DNA from: Fodinibius salsisoli
Lineage (GTDB): Bacteria; Bacteroidota; Rhodothermia; Balneolales; Balneolaceae
Length of the DNA: 64,000 bases
Assembly (NCBI RefSeq): GCF_026229185.1
Contig: NZ_JAGGJA010000003.1
Span: 372,001-436,000, forward strand
Reading direction: 5' to 3'
Part shown: in pieces, positions 7,635-16,840 of the stretch
How positions within the stretch are numbered: position 1 is the stretch's first letter
Layout of the letters: every line of letters begins with the position of its first letter
Program-made: the position numbers and the translations under genes
The notes under the pieces: model-generated
What the model saw: only the letters and a program-made list of their open reading frames with translations
The model's database searches: none
Told to the model about the DNA's origin: nothing

Positions 7635-10600
7635 TTATTTCTCCCCAACAGTTGTGATCTCAAATATTTGTGGTGAATTATCATTGCGAGCCACAATCAC
7701 TATTTGGCGTCCGTTCCAAAGCCGTAGCTGAATCATTTTTCTGACCTCTCCAGAGAGACGAAATCCACTTATTTTATCTTCAAGACTCCGATATCGGCCG
7801 CTACTATCCATTTTAAAAACGGTTCCATAGCTTGCATCATAACGTCCCACCTCGGGCTTTACATTATGCAGGTTACCGCCTGCCAAAAGCTCAACGTCCC
7901 CATCTTGATTAATATCCGCGGCAAGGAAACTGTAAACGGATGAAAGCTGGGCCTTCATAGGAAGTTTCTCGATCGAAAAATTACCCTCCCCGTCATTCCA
8001 TCCCACGATACTGGCCAGCTGGTATATCTCAGATTTCGTAGATTCTTTTAACTTATTTTGAGGAAAGATATCCTGGATGCTTTGTCCAATAAACGATTTA
8101 TAATCCGGATACTTGGATTCCAACGAAGGAATCTGCTCGATTATGTTATGCCGCAGGGCCATCGGGTAGGCTTGTCCCTCTTTATAGGTTGTGATCAGCT
8201 GCTCAATCGTCCCATTGCCGTCAAAATCGTTCGTCCACATCCGCGCTGGTTTATCCCTGGATGCCTCAAACCGAGAATTTAATCCCTGGTTTCCTGCCAT
8301 AACATCCAGATCGCCATCCCCATCGAGATCATGCAGCTCTATCGTATGCCACCAGCCATTTGTGGAATCCAGCCCAGCAGCAACACTCTTATCCTTCAAT
8401 ATTCCATCCTGGTAAGTAAATAGCCGGAGCGGCATCCACTCTCCGGCGATTAGGAGCTCCTCACGTCCATCACCGTTGATATCTCCCCACTGGGCATCGG
8501 TAATCATGCCGGTCTCCATTAATCCGGGTGCTTCTTGCGCAGTTACATCCTGAAACTTTCCGTTGCCGTCATTTTTAAGCAAATAGCCCCGGACGTTCGT
8601 CCCCACTGCAAAGGGCCGAAGTCTGACGCCTACGAATAGATCCGTATCTCCATCCTTGTCATAATCAGCGGGCTCAACGGTGCTGGTAGTCTCATAGGTT
8701 AATCCCGGGAACGGTTGGTCGGAACGTTCAAAATCTAAATCGCCGTTGTTGAAATAGAGGCGATCCATCAAAGCGGAACTGCTGGAAGAAAACTCATTGC
8801 TACCGCTGGCTACATAAAGATCCATCGTCCCATTCCCATCGGCATCCAGAAAAGTACAATCTACATCTTCACTTGAGGCATCTTCCTGAAATAAAGGTAC
8901 CGTTACCCTTTCAAAACCGGCGTGTTTATTTTGGATGAATAAACTTCCCGGCTGACCTTTAGCGCCACCAAAATATAGATCTTCTAAACTGTCTCCGTCT
9001 ACATCTCCTTTGCAGAGTGCCGGCCCTTCGGTTGAACGCATATGGAAAAGCAATTTATCCCGCTGGAAGTCAGAATAAGGATTCTCTTTATGCTCCCAAT
9101 TAAGAGTAAGTTGATCTGTTATCTCCGTTAATAACCGATTGTCAGTTAGTCCCCCTTTCTCAATTGCCCTGTCTTTGGTTTCATAATTCGCTTCCCTTTC
9201 ACTCAGTTCTATTTGCTGGTTGGTCTTTACATTCTGAAGACGTGTCTGTTTGCCCGTTGGCCAATCTATGATCAGTGAATCAAGTGTTTTAGTCCTGCCA
9301 AGGCCCAAGTGCAGCCTGGGATCTACCGAGGACTGAAATCCCCGGATGGGCATTTGCTCAATATACCAGCGCTTACCATTGGACCAAGCAGTTAGTTGTG
9401 CTCCATAAGCATACGTATTCGGTGCATTTCCCTGAAGTTCAACCTGTAGCCACCTGTGATTGGGACGAAGCCGGTTAGCCTGATTCTGATATATCGAGGC
9501 TTTCTGTTCTACATTATTGATTACCAAATCCAGGTCACCATCGTTATCCAGATCGCCATAAGCCGACCCGCTTGAGAAGCTGGGCTTGTCCAAACCCCAA
9601 CTGCCGGAGGAGTCAGCAAATTGCATATTCCCTTTGTTAAAAAAGGCATAGTTGGATATGGGATTGGAGGGAATCATATCGATAAGTCTCTTAAAGTTAA
9701 CCTCCTTGCCTGTAACAATTCTTTTGACCATATCTCCCTGGGAAATAGAGCTAAGATAATCGAGATTTGTCAAATCCTGGTAGATACCATTGGCTACAAA
9801 AATATCTTTACGTCCATCGAGGTCAAGGTCTGCAATATTTGCCCCCCAACTCCAGTCGGTAGCTTCTACCCCGGCCCATCGACTGACTTCGCTGAAGGTT
9901 CCATTGCCATTATTTAGCTGTAGCGTATTGCGTATAAATTGATGGTAATACCCATTTTCAACATGCTTTCGATATCTTTCCCAATCATCAAAAGTAGTGT
10001 TCAGCTTTAATCTTGACTCAGGTTCAGGCAGCATATCCGTAACGAATATTTCCGGATATCCGTCCCCATTTAAGTCCGCAATGTCCGCTCCCATAGAAGC
10101 CGAGCTTGTACTTCTAATTTGGGCTTCCAGGACTTCTTCAAACGTACCATCCCGGTTGTTGATATAAAGATAATCCCGTTCAAAAAAATCGTTGGACACA
10201 TAGATATCCTGCCAGCCATCCCGATTTACATCTGCGACCGAAGCACCCAGGGCAAAACCAAATTCACTGCTAAATATTCCGGCCTCCTCCGTAACATTGG
10301 TAAAAGTATTGCCATCATTTCGATAGAGTTGATCCCCTCCCTCATCATTGGCGATAGTTCTATCCGCTTTCTGCAAGTCAAAACTGCCGATAGCCCGGTA
10401 GGAATTGTTGATCAGGTATAAATCCAAATCACCGTCTTTGTCATAGTCAAAAAATGTACCGTGGATGGAAAGACCGCTGTCAGCTATTCCATATTCTTCT
10501 GCACTTTCCGTAAAGGTAGAATCTCCATTGTTGATGTAGAGCTCATTCTTTCGGTCATCCCCTTCCACAATACCAGAGTTGGTAACATATATATCAATAA

Positions 10601-11036
10601 GGCCATCTCCATTCACATCGGCCATGCTTACGCCTGTAGACCATGATCTGTCTCCGCCAATGCCTGCCTTTTCTGATATATCTTCAAACTCCATATCTCC
10701 CTTATTAAGGTAAAGCATGTTACCTTCCATGTTTGCTGTAAAAAAAATATCCAGCAAGCCATCTTTGTTGATATCTCCCAAGGCTACACCACCCCCGTTA
10801 TAAAAATTGCGATAACGATAAATGTTGAAGTCAGGGTTATATGAAAGGGTATTCTTAAAATGGATATTGGTCTTATTCGCCGGCAGCTTGTTAAAAAGAG
10901 TACTTTTTTTATCCCCTGAACAGCCGGAAAGGTACATGATCGCCCCTAAAAGGATTACGATGACCTGCGCAGAAATATTCATCCACCTATTTTTTTGATG
11001 CAATTCGCTCACCGTATTCGACGTACCGTTTAACAT
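7635..11036 (-). CDS. Giant FG-GAP/ASPIC-UnbV (CRTAC1-like) lipoprotein, paralogue 1
   Basis: The 1,133-residue product has a lipobox with Cys39 (IMYLSGC) followed by SGD, an acidic start compatible with surface export. The mature protein carries more than a dozen FG-GAP/VCBS units with calcium-loop motifs D-x-[DN]-x-[DN]-G (for example DINKDGLLD near 88-96), which build beta-propellers. An ASPIC/UnbV domain near residues 555-605 (LHLGLGRTKTLDSLIIDWP) sits between two propeller halves. The second half contains HMRSTEGPALCKGDVDGD and SKYPDYKSFIGQSIQDIF, both shared with the 11678 paralogue and in weaker form with the 20178 one. A GAGGAT ribosome-binding site supports the ATG at 11036. Its function is unknown; ligand binding at the cell surface in partnership with SusC/SusD is the most natural guess. 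Confidence 0.85.
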   Translation of the reverse strand: MLNGTSNTVSELHQKNRWMNISAQVIVILLGAIMYLSGCSGDKKSTLFNKLPANKTNIHFKNTLSYNPDFNIYRYRNFYNGGGVALGDINKDGLLDIFFTANMEGNMLYLNKGDMEFEDISEKAGIGGDRSWSTGVSMADVNGDGLIDIYVTNSGIVEGDDRKNELYINNGDSTFTESAEEYGIADSGLSIHGTFFDYDKDGDLDLYLINNSYRAIGSFDLQKADRTIANDEGGDQLYRNDGNTFTNVTEEAGIFSSEFGFALGASVADVNRDGWQDIYVSNDFFERDYLYINNRDGTFEEVLEAQIRSTSSASMGADIADLNGDGYPEIFVTDMLPEPESRLKLNTTFDDWERYRKHVENGYYHQFIRNTLQLNNGNGTFSEVSRWAGVEATDWSWGANIADLDLDGRKDIFVANGIYQDLTNLDYLSSISQGDMVKRIVTGKEVNFKRLIDMIPSNPISNYAFFNKGNMQFADSSGSWGLDKPSFSSGSAYGDLDNDGDLDLVINNVEQKASIYQNQANRLRPNHRWLQVELQGNAPNTYAYGAQLTAWSNGKRWYIEQMPIRGFQSSVDPRLHLGLGRTKTLDSLIIDWPTGKQTRLQNVKTNQQIELSEREANYETKDRAIEKGGLTDNRLLTEITDQLTLNWEHKENPYSDFQRDKLLFHMRSTEGPALCKGDVDGDSLEDLYFGGAKGQPGSLFIQNKHAGFERVTVPLFQEDASSEDVDCTFLDADGNGTMDLYVASGSNEFSSSSSALMDRLYFNNGDLDFERSDQPFPGLTYETTSTVEPADYDKDGDTDLFVGVRLRPFAVGTNVRGYLLKNDGNGKFQDVTAQEAPGLMETGMITDAQWGDINGDGREELLIAGEWMPLRLFTYQDGILKDKSVAAGLDSTNGWWHTIELHDLDGDGDLDVMAGNQGLNSRFEASRDKPARMWTNDFDGNGTIEQLITTYKEGQAYPMALRHNIIEQIPSLESKYPDYKSFIGQSIQDIFPQNKLKESTKSEIYQLASIVGWNDGEGNFSIEKLPMKAQLSSVYSFLAADINQDGDVELLAGGNLHNVKPEVGRYDASYGTVFKMDSSGRYRSLEDKISGFRLSGEVRKMIQLRLWNGRQIVIVARNDNSPQIFEITTVGEK

Positions 11037-11078
11037 TCATATCCTCTGATTCATGTATACTGACAGACCTCAAAGATC

Positions 11079-11648
11079 TTATTTATCTTGCTTGTTATCC
11101 AACATTTGCTGGGTTGTCAAATCTAAAAACTCTACCCTGACTTTTCTATTATCTTCGGGATAGACAGCAATTCTTCTATTGCCATCTACTTTTACCCACG
11201 ACATTCTTTCTATATCTGGCAGCTTAGCCTTTATAAATCCGTCACCATATTTTTTGCGGTAAAAATCTACCAAATCTACTAACAGGCTGTCTGCCGATAG
11301 CTCAGGGTTCCATGGCGCCCAGGATTTGTAAGAAATTTCGGCCGGCATCCGATAAATTCGGTTGTTATGAAAGTCCGGATAAAAGACCATCTGGGCCGTC
11401 GAAGCAAGATCATCAAATTCATAAATTACTTGTGCATTGCCTTTAACTACATGTTCTTGGTTCAACTTCCAGCTGTGTTGGAAAAAGTCCTTCTTACTCA
11501 TTCCAAATTTATATCCTAAGAAAAGACTGTCGTAGCGGACTTCTTTTTGTAGTTCTTCTTCCACCAGACGTTCATAAGCTGGCTGCTGTTTGCAAGCTAC
11601 TATTATGAGTAAAGCCAAGAACAAAGGAAATAACCTTTTTATCATCAT
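11079..11648 (-). CDS. Small lipoprotein of unknown function
   Basis: The 189-residue protein begins with a lipoprotein signal ending at Cys19 (LLIIVAC). The mature part is charged, with an aromatic patch (YKFGMSKKDFFQHSW, then SYKSWAPWNPEL), and no known family was recognised. An AGGTGG ribosome-binding site precedes two adjacent ATG codons at 11648 and 11645. It lies between two giant ASPIC lipoproteins with gaps of 29 and 42 bases, so the three are surely co-transcribed and this protein may be an accessory subunit. The function is not predictable. Confidence 0.75.
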   Translation of the reverse strand: MMIKRLFPLFLALLIIVACKQQPAYERLVEEELQKEVRYDSLFLGYKFGMSKKDFFQHSWKLNQEHVVKGNAQVIYEFDDLASTAQMVFYPDFHNNRIYRMPAEISYKSWAPWNPELSADSLLVDLVDFYRKKYGDGFIKAKLPDIERMSWVKVDGNRRIAVYPEDNRKVRVEFLDLTTQQMLDNKQDK

Positions 11649-11677
11649 TTTCCACCTATTGACCTGTTACCAAATTC

Positions 11678-14600
11678 TTAATTTTCGTTACTAACGGTAT
11701 GCTGAACTTGTAAAATAACGGGAGAATCATTGTTTCGGGCAATAACGATATAACCGTTTCCGCTTCTGCTTTTTATAGGCTCAATATTCCGGATCTCACC
11801 TTTTATTTTCAGGCCGCTTAGGTAAGAGTCGATCTTCATAAATTCATTATCCCGATAACTCAGTACCACTCCATAACTGCTTAAATAGGGGCCAGCTAAC
11901 GGCTTAACAGCTCCAAGGTTTCCGCCTAATAATAGTTCCGGAAAACTATCACCGCTAATATCTTCACTCCAAATTCCATATATCGGGGACAACTGCGCAT
12001 CAAGCGGAAGCTGTTCTACCTCTGCCCCTTCGGATCTATTCCAAAGTACTACACTGGCAAGCTCTGTGGCTTCTTCTTTGTGAGCAGAGGCACGTTGTTC
12101 TTCAGTTAAAATATCCTCAATATTTTGGCCGGCAAAGCTCTTGTAGTCCGGATATTTTGACTTCATTGAAGGTACAGATGTGACCAGTTCATTGCGCAAT
12201 ACGAAAGGGTATTCGCTCCCATTTTCAGATATACTCAGTAGTTGATTTATTTGCCCATTTTTTTCGAAATCTCCGACTCTTAACCGAACAGGGGATTTCG
12301 TATCAGCTTTAAACTGAGAGTTAAGACCATGATTACCTACCACAAGGTCAGGCCTGCCATCACCATTCAAATCATTCGCATGGACAGCGTTCCACCACCC
12401 CTTCAATCCTGAAATTCCAGTACCCTCCGTAATTTCTTTCAGACCAGAAGAGGTGTTGCGAAATATACGCGGTGACATAAATTCTCCCACTACCACTAAG
12501 TCATTACGCCCATCCTGATCCCAATCGGTCCAAACAGCGTCGGTTATCATGCCCAACTCATCAAATGAAGGTGCCCACTGCTTGTTCTGTTCCCGCAAGT
12601 TTCCGGATCCGTCATTGATTAGCATAAATCCTTTGGCCGGTAACCCCACCGCAAAAAGCTTAAGGCGTTCTCCGACAAATAGGTCGGGATGTCCGTCGCT
12701 ATTGACGTCATTTACCGCTACTGTTGAGCTACTTACGTAGTTTTGTTTGCTGGGTAGCAATTGTTCTGCTTGCTGAAACCCTCCTTGCCCATTTCCTAAG
12801 TACAGACGATCCAGTAACGCTGATGACCCGGCCGAAAAGGAATTGCCTCCGCTGGTAACGTATAAATCCAGAAATCCGTCGCCATTGGCATCGAAAAAAG
12901 CGCAGTCGGTATCTTCGGAGCCTGCATCCTCTTCGAATGTACTTAGCCCTACGCTTGTAAATTTTCCATCCTCAGTATGAAGAAAAAGACGACCGGCTTG
13001 TCCTTTTGCCCCGCCTATATAAAAATCTTCGTTTTTATCTCCGTTAACATCCCCGCTACAGAGAGCCGGGCCTTCAGTCGATCGCATATGAGCCAAAAGT
13101 TGTTCTCGTTCAAAGTCGTTGTAAGAATTTTCCCGATGAGACCAGCCCGGAGATAACGGCTTGGATAATGGTGCTAACCAAGGCACCTTTTTGCCGGTGG
13201 ATCCTTCGGATAAATGAAGCTTAGAAACGTCTGCTGATTTTGTTTCAACGACCGTTGCTTCTGACTGTTTGAATACCAGCTGTACAGATGCATCAACATT
13301 TTTACGAAAGCTCACCCGACCATCCGGCCATTGAAGCTGCAGTGAATCGATATGCGTAGCGGTATCCAGCCCTGCATGAAGTTCTGGGGCTACACTCGAC
13401 TGGAATCCCCGCTGCAGCATTTGCTCGCGATACCAGTGTTGTTCTCCACTCCATATATCCAGTTGGGTGCCTATGCCCTGGGTGTTGGGTTTATCTCCAA
13501 TCAACTTAACGGTAAGAAAATTACGATTAGGGTATTCTTCCCGTACCCGGTTCCGATAAACCAAAACTGGACCATTCACTTCATTGACAATAAGATCCAA
13601 GGCGCCGTCATTGTCCAGGTCTGCCCAGGCGGCACCACTTGAAAAACCGGGCGTGTCTACCCCCCATGCGTCACTTTTATCTTCAAATGAGAGTTCTCCC
13701 AAACCAGCAAACACTTTATTTTCTATTGGTTCAGATGGAATTTCTTCCAACAATTTCATGATGGCTTGCCCCGGAGAGGATTCAATCAAATTTTTAATTC
13801 GCCGGGGGTTAGAAGCGTATTCCAGATAATCCTGATCCAGGAGATCTTTAAAAATGCCGTTGGTAACATAGATATCGTTATGCCCATTATGATCAAAGTC
13901 GGCCAGCAACGTAGCCCAACTCCAGTCGGTCGCATCCACATCAGCCATACGAGAGACTTCTGAGAAGGTCCCGTCCCTATTGCTCAACTGCAAGGTATTA
14001 CGAGTCACTTGACGGTGGAACCCCCTCTCTTCTCCTTCTTTATACTCGTCAAACGTTTGGAATGTCATTTTAGATTTCTTCCGGCGTTCCGTAAAGGGAA
14101 GCATATCAGCGACAAAAATTTCGGGCCAACCATCACCTGTCAAATCAGCAATATCCGTTCCCATAGAACTGGCGCTAATGCTTTGCATCTGTTCGGGCAA
14201 TACCTCATCAAAAGTGCTGTCCTGATTATTGATATACAGGTAGTCTCGCTCAAAAAAATCATTGGCGACATAAATATCCGGCCAGCCATCCCTGTTAAGA
14301 TCGCTTATCGACGCACTGAGCCCAAAGCCAATGGCACTGCTAAAAATACCCGCCTCCTCGGATACATCCTCAAAATGGCCATTTCGGTTACTAAATAATT
14401 TACTCCCTCCATCCGGATCTGGGACATGCCGCGCCTTCCCGGTAATATTCTCGTAGTCGCCTAGTACATCAAATGAATTATTCAACAGATACATATCCAG
14501 GTCTCCATCCCGGTCATAATCAAAAAAGACCGCATGCGTAGACAGGCCTACTTCTGCCAAACCATACTCTTCGGCTTTTTCGGTAAAAGTCAGATCGCCG

Positions 14601-15058
14601 TTGTTAATAAACAACTCATTATGGCGATTATCTCCACTCGGCGGACCTGATTTGGTAACATAAATATCCAACAGGTCATCGCTGTTGATATCGACAAAGC
14701 TAACGCCGGTGGTCCATACGCCCTCCGACTTTATGCCTGCCGTTTCCGAGATGTCCTCGAACTTAAAGTTTCCTTTGTTCAGATAAAGCCTGTTTGGCAC
14801 CATGTTGCCTGTAAAAAAAAGGTCTGGCAGTCCATCGCCATTTATATCTCCGGCTCCTACCCCGCCACCATTATAAAAGTTACGGAAGGTGTACATATTC
14901 AACTCTTCTGTTGGCGTTAAATTATTTTGAAAGTCAATGCCTGTCTCGGAGGAAGAGTAGCGCTTAAAGAGTTCCGAATCATTAGGCTGGTCTTTGGAAC
15001 ACTGCACAACACAGAGAAGTGTAGCTATATATAAAAATATAGATGACCGATGCATCAT
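11678..15058 (-). CDS. Giant FG-GAP/ASPIC-UnbV (CRTAC1-like) lipoprotein, paralogue 2
   Basis: This 1,126-residue protein is a close paralogue of its neighbour at 7635: the NFYNGGG segment followed by a GDI-x-x-DG calcium loop opens both mature regions, and HMRSTEGPALC and SKYPDYKSF recur in the second half. The signal peptide ends at Cys20 (LLCVVQC), a somewhat unusual lipobox with Gln before the cysteine. FG-GAP calcium-loop motifs fill the sequence, with the ASPIC/UnbV domain near residues 545-595 (ELHAGLDTATHIDSLQLQWP). It probably forms two propellers on the outer surface. It starts about 45 bases after the SusC/SusD terminator, so it needs terminator read-through or its own promoter. 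Function unknown. Confidence 0.85.
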   Translation of the reverse strand: MMHRSSIFLYIATLLCVVQCSKDQPNDSELFKRYSSSETGIDFQNNLTPTEELNMYTFRNFYNGGGVGAGDINGDGLPDLFFTGNMVPNRLYLNKGNFKFEDISETAGIKSEGVWTTGVSFVDINSDDLLDIYVTKSGPPSGDNRHNELFINNGDLTFTEKAEEYGLAEVGLSTHAVFFDYDRDGDLDMYLLNNSFDVLGDYENITGKARHVPDPDGGSKLFSNRNGHFEDVSEEAGIFSSAIGFGLSASISDLNRDGWPDIYVANDFFERDYLYINNQDSTFDEVLPEQMQSISASSMGTDIADLTGDGWPEIFVADMLPFTERRKKSKMTFQTFDEYKEGEERGFHRQVTRNTLQLSNRDGTFSEVSRMADVDATDWSWATLLADFDHNGHNDIYVTNGIFKDLLDQDYLEYASNPRRIKNLIESSPGQAIMKLLEEIPSEPIENKVFAGLGELSFEDKSDAWGVDTPGFSSGAAWADLDNDGALDLIVNEVNGPVLVYRNRVREEYPNRNFLTVKLIGDKPNTQGIGTQLDIWSGEQHWYREQMLQRGFQSSVAPELHAGLDTATHIDSLQLQWPDGRVSFRKNVDASVQLVFKQSEATVVETKSADVSKLHLSEGSTGKKVPWLAPLSKPLSPGWSHRENSYNDFEREQLLAHMRSTEGPALCSGDVNGDKNEDFYIGGAKGQAGRLFLHTEDGKFTSVGLSTFEEDAGSEDTDCAFFDANGDGFLDLYVTSGGNSFSAGSSALLDRLYLGNGQGGFQQAEQLLPSKQNYVSSSTVAVNDVNSDGHPDLFVGERLKLFAVGLPAKGFMLINDGSGNLREQNKQWAPSFDELGMITDAVWTDWDQDGRNDLVVVGEFMSPRIFRNTSSGLKEITEGTGISGLKGWWNAVHANDLNGDGRPDLVVGNHGLNSQFKADTKSPVRLRVGDFEKNGQINQLLSISENGSEYPFVLRNELVTSVPSMKSKYPDYKSFAGQNIEDILTEEQRASAHKEEATELASVVLWNRSEGAEVEQLPLDAQLSPIYGIWSEDISGDSFPELLLGGNLGAVKPLAGPYLSSYGVVLSYRDNEFMKIDSYLSGLKIKGEIRNIEPIKSRSGNGYIVIARNNDSPVILQVQHTVSNEN

Positions 15059-15103
15059 CCAGCTGTTAGATTAAACCTTTATGAAAGAGAAATGAATGCC
15101 ATT

Positions 15104-15140
15104 AAAAAAGAAGCATCCCAAAGTAAATTGAGATGCTTCT
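15104..15140 (-). terminator. Intrinsic terminator after SusD
   Basis: Read on the minus strand, AGAAGCATC (15140-15132) pairs with GATGCTTCT (15117-15109) around a 14-base loop, and six U residues follow directly (15109-15104 plus flanking bases). This is a textbook rho-independent terminator 25 bases after the SusD stop. It separates SusC/SusD from the two downstream ASPIC genes, or attenuates transcription into them. Confidence 0.85.
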
Positions 15141-15164
15141 GTAAGATACAAGTTTATCCACTAA

Positions 15165-16820
15165 TTAATATCCGGGATTCTGCTCCAGATTAGGATTCGC
15201 CTCTAACTGGTTTTGTGGTATGGGGAACACATTTCGATTAGGATCTGAAGTATTCTTCTCCCACCAAGCTTCATTAAACCGTGTCTGTTGGGTTTCGCCC
15301 TCAAAACGTATGAGGTCTTGCCGGCGCACGATTTCCCAAAAAAGCTCTCGTCCCCGTTCGCCAAGCAGCTTATCCGCATCCAGAGAAGTAAATGGATCCA
15401 CATTTGCCCGTTCTCGTATCTGATTGACGAGCATAAGTGCTTCCGGATCATTGGGATTCATTCGCCATAATGCTTCTGCTTTCATCAGGAGCACATCGGC
15501 ATAGCGATAGACGACCATATCATTATTCATATTACTACCAGACAAACCTATTTCCATCTCATACTTGGCTATACGGGCCCCAGCTTGGCGCCAACTGTCA
15601 GGCTCTAACTCGTTGATATACGGCGTGTGTGTAATAGGCGGTCCATTGGGATCGCTTGAGAGTACCCCATCATCTTCAATCTGGTTGCCTTCAAGATCAA
15701 GTAATGGTCCAACCAAGAAGTTATCCAGACGATCGTCAACCGTTCCGGTTACCGTAGATCCCTGTGGATCAAGCCCAACGACATCTCCCTGGGGACCAGG
15801 ATTCTGTGCAGGATCAATATAGGATCCATAAAAGTCGGTCATGGTTTGAAAACCGTTCCAGGGCTGTGAGCCAAAATCAAACGCGGGCTGACTCAAAATA
15901 TGATTAGTCATTACATGGAGATTGAAACCTTCAAGAAACACTTCATCAAAAGGAATCGTGAAAATATGCTCCGGAGAGCCGGTATTATCGACCGTGAAGT
16001 TATCGGCATAATTGGCCATCAGGTTAAAGTTCCCCGAATCGATGATGGCATTGGTATGCGTAACTACATCATCCCAACGGGAAGTACCCGTGTAGACTTC
16101 AGCATTTAAATACAGCTTTGCCAGCGTCATGTGAACAACCCACTTATTGACACGTCCGATAGTTCCACCGACATCTGTATCAACTAAGTCTAATACCTCC
16201 AGTAACTCCGATTCCACAAATTCGAATACAGCCTGTCGGCCATCCTGGAAATCGGTACTGGGCTGGGCCGTTTCCGAAGGATCCTGTTCAAAGTCGGTAA
16301 CGATAGGCACGTTGCCAAAGTTATCCAACAATAAATAGTAATAAAAAGCCCTCAGTGCTCTAAGTTCGGCTATAAAAGCACTGGCATCCTCTTGGCTAAC
16401 ATCACCCGACTCTACAACGGATTGAAACTGGAAGATTAACCGGTTAGCATTAGCTACCCCGCTAAAGAAATCATTCCACGTGTTATTAATCACGTCATCG
16501 GAAGGTGTAAAGGTATGCCTGTGAAGACGAATCCATACCCCACCATCTTCCCAGTCGGCCCCCTTTTGGGCTACGACAATTTCATCACTCGTAACTTCAT
16601 TGAGCACGGTTACCGCCGTATTACCGCCATAACTTGTAAGGGGATTATAGGCATCGCCCAATGCTGAGATAAACTCTTCATCGGTCCGAAAAAAGTTATC
16701 AGCTGTTACTTCGTTATTCACATTCTCAGTCAGATCTGTACAAGAAGCCATTAACATACATGACATCAACAAACCTACTTTGAAAACTCTATTTATACTT
16801 TTATTCATTAGTCTATCCAT
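15165..16820 (-). CDS. SusD/RagB-family outer-membrane lipoprotein
   Basis: The 551-residue protein has a lipobox ending in LMASC and then TDLTENVN, the usual opening of SusD proteins (EVTADNFFRTDEEF). The C-terminal half has the conserved SusD signatures YRYADVLLMKAEALWR and an NQIRERA segment, and it ends with FPIPQNQLEANPNLEQNPGY, typical of the family. SusD proteins cap SusC transporters and bind glycans through tetratricopeptide-like helices. A longer frame opens at 16889 inside SusC, but the ATG at 16820 gives a normal signal peptide and a 20-base gap after SusC; ATG 16808 is also possible. The ligand cannot be read from the sequence, and no glycoside hydrolase gene lies in this unit. 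Confidence 0.9.
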   Translation of the reverse strand: MDRLMNKSINRVFKVGLLMSCMLMASCTDLTENVNNEVTADNFFRTDEEFISALGDAYNPLTSYGGNTAVTVLNEVTSDEIVVAQKGADWEDGGVWIRLHRHTFTPSDDVINNTWNDFFSGVANANRLIFQFQSVVESGDVSQEDASAFIAELRALRAFYYYLLLDNFGNVPIVTDFEQDPSETAQPSTDFQDGRQAVFEFVESELLEVLDLVDTDVGGTIGRVNKWVVHMTLAKLYLNAEVYTGTSRWDDVVTHTNAIIDSGNFNLMANYADNFTVDNTGSPEHIFTIPFDEVFLEGFNLHVMTNHILSQPAFDFGSQPWNGFQTMTDFYGSYIDPAQNPGPQGDVVGLDPQGSTVTGTVDDRLDNFLVGPLLDLEGNQIEDDGVLSSDPNGPPITHTPYINELEPDSWRQAGARIAKYEMEIGLSGSNMNNDMVVYRYADVLLMKAEALWRMNPNDPEALMLVNQIRERANVDPFTSLDADKLLGERGRELFWEIVRRQDLIRFEGETQQTRFNEAWWEKNTSDPNRNVFPIPQNQLEANPNLEQNPGY

Positions 16821-16840
16821 AATAGTCTTACCCGGATTTT

